From the NCBI GenBank assembly GCA_021413805.1, contig JAIOPR010000158.1:1-32980 (forward strand): DNA of 32,980 nt, given 5' to 3'. Below are positions 1 to 6,077 of this stretch, piece by piece; within the stretch, counting starts at the first letter, position 1; the number at the start of each line of letters is the position of its first letter. A model generated the notes under the pieces. The model saw only the letters and a program-made list of their open reading frames with translations. It was not told where the DNA came from and made no database searches. Both the position numbers and the translations under genes were made by a program. This DNA is from Planctomycetota bacterium (GTDB lineage Bacteria; Planctomycetota; MHYJ01; WSZJ01).

Positions 1-1188
1 CACGATTAACAGCCCGCTTCCCACCATGTACAACCCGATCGTGCAGAGCATCGGCAGCGTGTAGCCGTCGCGGCCGAGGGTGACGTGGTGGATCATCCAG
101 CCGCCGGCGGAAGCGGAAACGGTCCACGCGGCGTTCCAGGAGAGCTGCTTCATGGAATTCGTGACGGCCTGCTGGTCGGCGGCGGCCATGTCCATGACGA
201 AGGCGGAGGCGACGGGCTGGGACATGTTCATGAGGAGGGACCGGAGGAGGAAGGCGGTGACGGAAACGGAAAGCCACGGCGAGAACGCGAGCGCGGCGAA
301 GAACGGGATCGAGAGGAGCTGCGAGCCGGCGATCGTCGCGATGCGCCCGAACCGCTGCGCGATGACGGGGGCGAGAAAGAACCCGACCATGTTCATCGCG
401 GACGACGCCGCGAAGAAATACGAAATCTCACTGGCGCTTCGGCCGAAGCGCCCCTGGAAGTACAGGTTGATGAACGGGATCGTGAGGCCGGCGCCACAGC
501 CGACGAGCGCGTCGGGGAGGCAGAGCTTGACCGTCGTGCGCCAGTCCCGCGCGAGGAGAAAGTCGCGGAAATGCCGGCGCACCGTCGCCACCGCCGTCTC
601 CGCGATCAGCACCATCGGCGCGACCGCGAGCAGCCCGCCGAGCGCGCCGCAGAGCATCATCGTGCGAAGCGCGTCGGTCCCGTGACCCAGCCAGTGTTCG
701 AGCGGCGCGACCGCCAGCGTCCCGATCGTCCCCGCAAACGCGCTTCCCCCGATCGAAACGCCGAACAGGTGGCCGCGCTCGGACGGCGTCGAATTCCTCG
801 CGTAGAACGGGCTCGAGGCGACGCCGAAAATGGCGCTTCCCGCGCCCGCCACGAACGACGCGACCGCGACGGCGTTGCGTCCCGCGAGGAGCGCAGTGCC
901 GACGTTTCCGGCCATCGTGACGAGGACGGCGAGGATGAGAAGCGGCTTCATGCGCCAGCGGTCGAGGAGAACGGCGGCGGGGATGGTGCAGAAGACGGCG
1001 CCGAGCTGGACGGCGGAGAGGAAGTTGCCGATCTCGGCTTCGTTGTAGCCGGACTGCTTGAGGTAGAGATTGCGGGTGACGCCGAGGAGCGCCTGGCCGA
1101 GGGCCCAGAGAGCGGTGGCGACGAGGAAGAGGCGTGCGTTCGGGGAGAAGGAACGGACGTGGGAGGCGTAGTCGCGGGAGAAGGACAT
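1..1188 (-). CDS. MFS transporter (C-terminus cut by window edge)
   Basis: This gene is absent from the ORF track because its frame runs off the left edge. I translated the reverse complement from the ATG at 1188 and the frame stays open for all 396 codons. The protein is strongly hydrophobic, with about ten or more membrane segments in the visible part. An early 'LDRWRMKP' fits the loop 2-3 motif of the major facilitator superfamily, and 'FFLAPVIAQRFGRIA' is the repeat of that loop in the second half. It is probably an inner-membrane secondary transporter or multidrug-efflux type; the substrate cannot be read. No Shine-Dalgarno precedes the ATG, but TAGCCT lies 9 nt upstream. The plus-strand 401-aa ORF and the minus-strand 315-aa ORF over this region are shadows with Arg/Pro-rich translations. 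Confidence 0.85.
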   Translation of the reverse strand, partial: MSFSRDYASHVRSFSPNARLFLVATALWALGQALLGVTRNLYLKQSGYNEAEIGNFLSAVQLGAVFCTIPAAVLLDRWRMKPLLILAVLVTMAGNVGTALLAGRNAVAVASFVAGAGSAIFGVASSPFYARNSTPSERGHLFGVSIGGSAFAGTIGTLAVAPLEHWLGHGTDALRTMMLCGALGGLLAVAPMVLIAETAVATVRRHFRDFLLARDWRTTVKLCLPDALVGCGAGLTIPFINLYFQGRFGRSASEISYFFAASSAMNMVGFFLAPVIAQRFGRIATIAGSQLLSIPFFAALAFSPWLSVSVTAFLLRSLLMNMSQPVASAFVMDMAAADQQAVTNSMKQLSWNAAWTVSASAGGWMIHHVTLGRDGYTLPMLCTIGLYMVGSGLLIV

Positions 1189-1197
1189 GGGACGGGA

Positions 1198-1225
1198 AGG
1201 CTACGGACGAATTTTCAATTTTCAA
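1198..1225 (-). promoter_or_regulatory. Putative promoter of the MFS gene (TTGAAA-N16-TAGCCT)
   Basis: On the minus strand TTGAAA is followed after 16 nt by TAGCCT, which ends 9 nt before the ATG. The -35-like hexamer comes from the AT-rich heptamer array next to it. Transcription starting about 7 nt after the -10 box would begin almost at the start codon. This is a pattern match only. Confidence 0.4.
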
Positions 1226-1247
1226 TTTCCAATTTTCAAATACCAAT
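1210..1247. repeat. AT-rich heptamer tandem repeat (AATTTTC)n
   Basis: Four successive heptamers AATTTTC, AATTTTC, AATTTCC, AATTTTC are followed by a degenerate AAATACC and AATG. The tract is strikingly AT-rich against its GC-rich surroundings. It lies between the divergent MFS and hydrolase genes and supplies a possible -35 element to the former. Confidence 0.75.
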
Positions 1248-1340
1248 GAAAGGCGTGACGGCTGGCGCCGGGGGCCGCTCCTTGGGATAGAGTGCGGTCC
1301 TTCCTGGCATCCACATTCTCGCGCTTCCCGGAGCCCTCGC

Positions 1341-2453
1341 ATGCGATTTCTTCGTGTCCTCGCCCTCCTCGCCATTTCGCTCCCTGTCTTCGCCGACGAC
1401 CTTTCGGACGCCCTCGCGAAGGCCCTCGCCCAGACAAAACAGGCGCCGGCGTCGGCGCGCGGCGATGCGCTTTACGGCGACAAGAAGTACGAGGAAGCCG
1501 CTTCGGCCTATCTCGAGTATGTGACCTCGCACCCCGACGACTCGAACGCCTGGTACAACCTCTCCTGCTGCCTCGCGCTTCTCAAGCGCAAGGACGACGC
1601 CATCGCCGCGCTCGACCAGGCGGTGAAAGCCGGGTTCACGGACGTCACGCACATCAAGGCGGACCCGGACCTCGAGGTGATCCGGAAGAAGAAGGCTTAC
1701 AAGGCAATCGTGAAGAGCCTTTCCGCGGAAGCCGGCGCGAAGCCGAAAACGGAGTGGATCCCCGCCAACGCACTCCTTCCGTGCTACATCGCGAAACCGA
1801 AAGGCTTCGATTCCAAGAAGGAATACGGGCTGCTCCTTCTTCTCCACGGGCGCGGCGACACCGCGGACCATTTCCTCGGCAACGTCGCGGACTGGGGCGG
1901 GGACGACTTCATCGTGGCCGCGGTCGAGACGCCGTATGTGCTCGGCCTGCCGGGGGGACGCGCGGGACGGTGCTGGGCCCCCTGGGAGTCCGGGAAAGAA
2001 AACACCGCGACCGCCTACAAGCTCTCCGCGGACACGGTCGGCCGGACGCTCGACGCGCTCAAGAAAAGCTACAAGCTCGACCCGAAGCGCGTTTTCGTCC
2101 TCGGGTTCAGCGAAGGCGCATTCATGTCCGCCCACTGCGCCCTTCTCCTCGCCGACAAGATCGCCGGCGCCATCGTCATCAGCGGCGGGTATGACCCTTC
2201 GCTCGTCACCGACGCCGATTTCGCGAAGGCGAAAGGTCTCCGGATTCTAGTGGCGCACGGGACCAGCGACTCGACCGTGCCGTTTGGGAGCGGCAAGAAA
2301 CTGAAAGAAGCGCTGGATTCGCACGGGGTGCCGGTCGAGTTCTTCCCGTTCGAGGGCGGGCACCAGATTCCCAAGACGGTGCGCGACGGCGTCGGCGGCT
2401 GGATTCGAGGCGAAGAGATCCCGGAAGATTCGAAAGTGGAGATCCCGAAGTAA
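1341..2453 (+). CDS. Secreted TPR/alpha-beta hydrolase (esterase-like)
   Basis: I take the ATG at 1341, giving 370 aa, because it starts a clear signal peptide (MRFLRVLALLAISLPVFA) and follows a GGAG. The longer 439-aa ORF reads through the AT-rich repeat. After the signal, residues about 40-110 form TPR-like helices. From about residue 160 there is an alpha/beta hydrolase of the phospholipase/carboxylesterase or PHB-depolymerase-like esterase type: 'LLLLHGRGD' oxyanion-hole strand, nucleophile elbow GFSEG with Ser257, acid Asp310 in HGTSDSTVPF and His341 in GGHQIP. The triad is complete, so an active periplasmic or secreted esterase/peptidase is likely; the substrate is unknown. It converges on the next gene with a 6-bp gap. 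Confidence 0.85.
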   Translation: MRFLRVLALLAISLPVFADDLSDALAKALAQTKQAPASARGDALYGDKKYEEAASAYLEYVTSHPDDSNAWYNLSCCLALLKRKDDAIAALDQAVKAGFTDVTHIKADPDLEVIRKKKAYKAIVKSLSAEAGAKPKTEWIPANALLPCYIAKPKGFDSKKEYGLLLLLHGRGDTADHFLGNVADWGGDDFIVAAVETPYVLGLPGGRAGRCWAPWESGKENTATAYKLSADTVGRTLDALKKSYKLDPKRVFVLGFSEGAFMSAHCALLLADKIAGAIVISGGYDPSLVTDADFAKAKGLRILVAHGTSDSTVPFGSGKKLKEALDSHGVPVEFFPFEGGHQIPKTVRDGVGGWIRGEEIPEDSKVEIPK

Positions 2454-2459
2454 CGCGGC

Positions 2460-2678
2460 CTACTCCCGCACGGGCTCCTCGGCGTACTCCTCGAGAACCT
2501 CTTCCACGACCAGCCTGACCCGCGTCACTTTCCGGCGCTTCCCTGACGTCGTGAAATGGTAGTCGTCCATCTTGGCCTCCAGGAACGCCGCGCTCTGGCC
2601 GCAGGCGAGCACCTCGGGATAGCCGATGGAGGGGTCCTCGCGCAGGACGGCGTACAAGGGCATGCCTTTGGTGATCAT
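2460..2678 (-). CDS. Small hypothetical protein, 72 aa
   Basis: The ORF track shows a 348-aa frame, but most of it is antisense to the plus-strand gene at 2806. The genuine part starts at the ATG at 2678, preceded by a good ribosome binding site (GAAAGGAG, 7 nt spacing), and encodes 72 aa beginning MITKGMPLYAVLRED. It is mixed alpha/beta with a basic patch (SGKRRKVTRVRL) and an acidic C-terminus, with no signal or membrane segment. I do not recognise the family. The gene is divergent from 2806 and convergent with the hydrolase. Confidence 0.65.
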   Translation of the reverse strand: MITKGMPLYAVLREDPSIGYPEVLACGQSAAFLEAKMDDYHFTTSGKRRKVTRVRLVVEEVLEEYAEEPVRE

Positions 2679-2805
2679 CGGGCGCTCCTTTCGTGGAGTC
2701 CCATTTTCCCATTTTGGCCAACTCTGTGGGGCGGCATCGCGTATCTTCTGTACGGAAACGGTCGCGGTCGGGGGACCGCGGCGCCACCCCAAAGGGAGAT
2801 CCCGC

Positions 2806-3570
2806 ATGTCGCGTTCCACGGTCGTGCTCGGCGCGCTGGTCCTGGCGCTTCTCGCCATCTCGATCGGGACCTCCCTCAAGCTGGTGAAACTGCAGGAGCA
2901 GGTGGCGAAGCTGGAAGAGCGGCAGGGTGGGGCTTCGGTCCCGGCGGGTGGGACGGCGGGTTCGCAGGTCGCTTCCGGCGGCGCCAAAGACTCAACGGGC
3001 ACGGCAACGGCAGGAAACGGCGCGGTCTCCGATGCCGGGACCGCGAACGGGAACACTTCACCGGGAAGCGATTCTCCCGCGGGCGGAGGTGGAACGGGAC
3101 GCAAGCCGGCAGCGCGCGCGACGGACGGGACGCTTTCCGAAAAAGACATCGAGGCGATGATCGAGAAGAAGCTGGCGGCGCACGACCAGAAGAACCCGCT
3201 GGCCACGTTTATGAACTTCGAGGACCCGATGGTCGTGATGGAGCGCGAACTCAAGCTTTCTTCCATCCAGAAGACCCGCATCCAGCAGCATATCAAGGAG
3301 CGCGACGAGGCGACGATGGAGCTGTACCAGGCGCCGGAAGCGCGCAAGGACTGGAAGGCGGCCGAGGAGAAGGCAACGGAGCTCCGGAAAACGTGCGACG
3401 AGTCCGTGAAGCGCGAACTCGACCTGGCGCAGCAGGACAAGTATGAGGAGCTCAAGAAGTCGGGCAAGCTGATGGACTTCGGCAGCGGCGGCGGCATGTC
3501 GATCATGATCGGGGGCCCGGCGACGAAGGAAGATGACCCCGCGAATCCGGACCCCGCGGGAGGAAAGTAG
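2806..3570 (+). CDS. Membrane-anchored coiled-coil protein, Spy/LTXXQ-like helical domain
   Basis: The ATG at 2806 follows AAAGGGAGATCCCGC, a good ribosome binding site, and opens a 254-aa protein. Residues about 5-23 are a single N-terminal membrane helix, followed by a short coiled coil (VKLQEQVAKLEER), a Gly/Ser/Thr/Ala-rich linker to about residue 105, and a charged helical domain (about 110-225). That domain has 'ELKLSSIQKTRIQQHI' and a later 'LDLAQQDKYEELKK', reminiscent of Spy/CpxP-type periplasmic helical proteins. The tail is Gly/Asp/Pro-rich. A periplasmic stress-sensing or chaperone-like role is only an inference from the helix pattern. Confidence 0.75.
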   Translation: MSRSTVVLGALVLALLAISIGTSLKLVKLQEQVAKLEERQGGASVPAGGTAGSQVASGGAKDSTGTATAGNGAVSDAGTANGNTSPGSDSPAGGGGTGRKPAARATDGTLSEKDIEAMIEKKLAAHDQKNPLATFMNFEDPMVVMERELKLSSIQKTRIQQHIKERDEATMELYQAPEARKDWKAAEEKATELRKTCDESVKRELDLAQQDKYEELKKSGKLMDFGSGGGMSIMIGGPATKEDDPANPDPAGGK

Positions 3571-3593
3571 CCCGCCGCCGCGCGTTCCGTTCC

Positions 3594-3622
3594 TTGGCCG
3601 CACTCCCCGCTCCCCTTACCAT
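3594..3622 (+). promoter_or_regulatory. Putative promoter of LOG gene (TTGGCC-N17-TACCAT)
   Basis: TTGGCC and TACCAT are separated by exactly 17 nt, and the -10 box ends 6 nt before the ATG at 3629. No Shine-Dalgarno is present, so the message may be leaderless. Pattern-based call. Confidence 0.5.
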
Positions 3623-3628
3623 TCCTCG

Positions 3629-4747
3629 ATGCCCCCCGAATCCCAGCCCGGCGTCCCCGGTTTCCGGCGCGACTACGGCGCCTTTGATCGCGCCGCCGAC
3701 GAACTTCTCCAGAAGCTTGCGATCACGACGAACGCCGACCTGGTCCGCGAACTGATCGTCACGGCGCTCCGCCTCGCCGACGACCAGGCGGAACGCGGCG
3801 ACGTGAAAATCGTCTCTTCCGCGATCAAGGAACTTCGCTACGCGTTTAAGACGTTCGCGCCGTGGCGGGATGTGCGCAAAGTGTCGATTTTTGGAAGCGC
3901 GCGGACGCCGGCGGACAATCCTTCGTACAAGCAGACGGCGGAGTTTGCGAAGGAGATGGTCCGGCGCGGGTTCATGATCATCACGGGGGCCGGCGGCGGG
4001 ATCATGCGCGCCGGGAACGAGGGCGCCGGGGCCGAGAAATCGTTCGGCGTGAACATCCGCCTGCCCTTCGAACAACGCGCGAACACCGTCATCACCGGCG
4101 ACCGCAAGCTCGTCACGTTCCGGTACTTCTTCACGCGCAAGCTGATGTTCATCAAGGAAGCCGACAGCGTCGCGTTCTTCCCGGGCGGATTCGGCACGAT
4201 GGACGAAATGTACGAGACGCTCACGCTCGTCCAGACGGGCAAAACCGTCCCCATTCCCCTCGTCATGGTGGACACCTCCGGCGGCACCTTCTGGGCCGCC
4301 TGGCACGAATTCGTCGAGCGCCTCATCTACCGCGGGCTCGTCAGCGCCGAGGACAACCACCTCTTCAAGATCTGTACCAGCGTCACCGACGCCTGCGACG
4401 AAATCTGCAACTTCTACCGCGTTTACAATTCGTCGCGCTACGTGAAGGGCAAGTTCGTGATCCGCCTGAACCAGCCCGTCTCCGCAGAAACCGTGGCGAG
4501 GCTCAAGAAGGACTTCGTCGACATCCACGGCGGCGACCTCGAGTCCACCGCGCCGCTTCCCGACGAAGCGCACGAAGAACGCGTGGTTCACCTGCCGCGG
4601 ATCGCGATGAATTTCAACCGGCGGAACCAGGGACGGCTGCGACAGCTGATCGACATCCTGAACCAGGAGCCGGGCGCAGCGGCGCCGGTACCGCAGAGGC
4701 AGACCGGGCCGGCGGACGACGATGTCGGCGGTGCCACGGGGGAATAG
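3629..4747 (+). CDS. LOG family protein (nucleoside 5'-monophosphate phosphoribohydrolase-like)
   Basis: The 372-aa protein carries a Rossmann-like LOG/lysine-decarboxylase-fold domain from about residue 85: 'SIFGSARTP', then 'GAGGGIMRAGNEGA', and the diagnostic PGGFGTMDE at residues 185-193 (family consensus PGGxGTxxE). LOG proteins hydrolyse nucleoside monophosphates to free base and ribose 5-phosphate; in bacteria many act in nucleotide housekeeping. The N-terminal 80 residues are helical and the C-terminal 100 residues extend the core, so this is the longer bacterial version rather than the roughly 190-aa plant type. The start was chosen just after the promoter-like TACCAT; upstream in-frame codons lie in the preceding gap. 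Confidence 0.85.
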   Translation: MPPESQPGVPGFRRDYGAFDRAADELLQKLAITTNADLVRELIVTALRLADDQAERGDVKIVSSAIKELRYAFKTFAPWRDVRKVSIFGSARTPADNPSYKQTAEFAKEMVRRGFMIITGAGGGIMRAGNEGAGAEKSFGVNIRLPFEQRANTVITGDRKLVTFRYFFTRKLMFIKEADSVAFFPGGFGTMDEMYETLTLVQTGKTVPIPLVMVDTSGGTFWAAWHEFVERLIYRGLVSAEDNHLFKICTSVTDACDEICNFYRVYNSSRYVKGKFVIRLNQPVSAETVARLKKDFVDIHGGDLESTAPLPDEAHEERVVHLPRIAMNFNRRNQGRLRQLIDILNQEPGAAAPVPQRQTGPADDDVGGATGE

Positions 4748-4831
4748 GTTCGTTCATCCGCGGCGCCCTCCAGGATCGTACAATCAACCCAGCGCCCGCA
4801 TCCGGGCCCCGCCCTCCCGAAGGAGTCCGCC

Positions 4832-5713
4832 ATGCGCAAATTCGCCGTCATCGCCCTCCTTGCCGCCTGCGCTTCGCAGGCCCTCGCCAAGCCGCCCGAA
4901 GTGCGCTATGCGGGGACCTGGAACGAGGCCGTCGTGGAGGCGAAAGAACGGAACGTGCCGATCGTGATCGTCTTCGTGAAGCAGGACGCGGATGGCGGCG
5001 CGGTGGAGCGGTTCGTGCTGGGATCGACGGAATTTATCGCCGCTTCGAAGAAATGGATCACGATCTACTGCAACCGTGACGAGGGGCAGCCGACGAAAAA
5101 GGTCGGGGAGAAGGTGGTTTCCACGGTGACCCCGAGGCTGACGGTGGAGGCGCACATTGCGGCCTGGAAGGAAATTGCGCCGAAATTCCTCAAGGGTGAG
5201 GACCCGGCGACGCCGACCGTGGTGTGGTGCGGGACGGACGAGACGGAGATCGGCCGGCTTGAGGGGAAGATGACGTCGCGGGAGCTGCTGCTGAAGCTCG
5301 CGGAGGCCTCGAAGAAAACCGGGCCCGGGTTGGACGGGGACGACTATGGCGAAGCGATCGAGCACCTGGCGGCCGGCGATGCCGCTTCGAGCGACAACAA
5401 AATTGGCGACGCGGTGCGCGAGTTCGGTGAGGTGATGAAGCTTGAGAAAGAGCCGGGCTCGAAGGTAGTCGTCGAACGTGCGAGAACGGGGCTGAACCGC
5501 ATGAACGACTCGGGCAAGGCGACGTACAGCAAGGCGATGGAATGCGTGGCCGCGGAAGACTACACGCGTGCGAAGAAGATGCTGATGGATGTCCTGACGA
5601 ATTTTGCGGGGCTTCCCATCGGCAAGGAAGCGAAGAAGACGTACGACGAGGTCGTGGAGAAGGAAAAGCAGAAGGTCAAGAACGGGGTCGGCGGGGACGG
5701 GAAGCGCCGGTAG
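4832..5713 (+). CDS. Secreted thioredoxin-fold protein lacking the CXXC motif
   Basis: The ATG at 4832 follows GAAGGAGTCCGCC, a strong ribosome binding site, and opens a signal peptide (MRKFAVIALLAACASQALA). Residues about 28-170 look like a thioredoxin fold: 'WNEAVVEAKERNVPIVIVF', then a strand ending ITIYCN, a cis-Pro-type 'ATPTVVW' and 'IGRLEGKMTSREL'. The position where CXXC should sit reads VKQDADGG, so it cannot be a dithiol oxidoreductase. The C-terminal about 110 residues are helical and TPR-like. It resembles DUF255/thioredoxin_7-type secreted proteins, but the function is unknown. TACAAT upstream (about 4777) is a possible -10 box. Confidence 0.75.
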   Translation: MRKFAVIALLAACASQALAKPPEVRYAGTWNEAVVEAKERNVPIVIVFVKQDADGGAVERFVLGSTEFIAASKKWITIYCNRDEGQPTKKVGEKVVSTVTPRLTVEAHIAAWKEIAPKFLKGEDPATPTVVWCGTDETEIGRLEGKMTSRELLLKLAEASKKTGPGLDGDDYGEAIEHLAAGDAASSDNKIGDAVREFGEVMKLEKEPGSKVVVERARTGLNRMNDSGKATYSKAMECVAAEDYTRAKKMLMDVLTNFAGLPIGKEAKKTYDEVVEKEKQKVKNGVGGDGKRR

Positions 5714-5729
5714 TTAGCCGAGCGACCGC

Positions 5730-6077
5730 TCAGGCTTTGTGGCCGAACAGCTCCTGGATCCGGGCGTCCAGCGCCGGCATGAGGATGCCCTGGAACTCCT
5801 GAATGCTCCCGCCGCGATAGCTCCGCATTTTCTCGCCCACGACTGAATTGGCCTGTGTCAGGATCGCCAGCGGGTCCAGGTTGTGGGCGATTTTCTGCGC
5901 CTGCGGAATCCGGTCGATGCGGTCGATTACCCAGCGCGAAATCCCCATCACGAGGCGCAGGTTTGCCTTCTTGTCCTCGGCGCGCATGGCGGCGAACAGC
6001 GGGTCATCGGCGGAGGTGAGCTCCGGGTGCGCGCAGACCTTGCGCTTGTACAACTCGTAGGCCGCGGCGGGATCCAT
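5730..6077 (-). CDS. Hypothetical 115-aa protein, translationally coupled to the kinase
   Basis: The start ATG shares one base with the kinase stop (TGATG), so ribosomes finishing the kinase can restart here. The 115-aa product (begins MDPAAAYELYKRK) is soluble and mostly helical with no signal peptide. Conserved-looking stretches are 'VIDRIDRIPQAQKIAHNLDP' and 'GSIQEFQGILMPALDARIQ'. I do not recognise the family. The coupling suggests it works with the hybrid kinase, perhaps as an output or regulatory partner; that is inference. It converges on the thioredoxin-like gene with a 16-bp gap. Confidence 0.75.
   Translation of the reverse strand: MDPAAAYELYKRKVCAHPELTSADDPLFAAMRAEDKKANLRLVMGISRWVIDRIDRIPQAQKIAHNLDPLAILTQANSVVGEKMRSYRGGSIQEFQGILMPALDARIQELFGHKA

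Noticed and set aside
85-1290. 401-aa plus-strand ORF over the MFS gene
   Set aside because: The translation is Arg/Gly/Asp-rich with no domain. It is antisense to an open minus-strand frame with membrane helices and MFS loop motifs.
2460-3506. 348-aa minus-strand ORF taken as one gene
   Set aside because: Only the last 72 codons have a ribosome site and natural composition; the rest is antisense to the coiled-coil gene.
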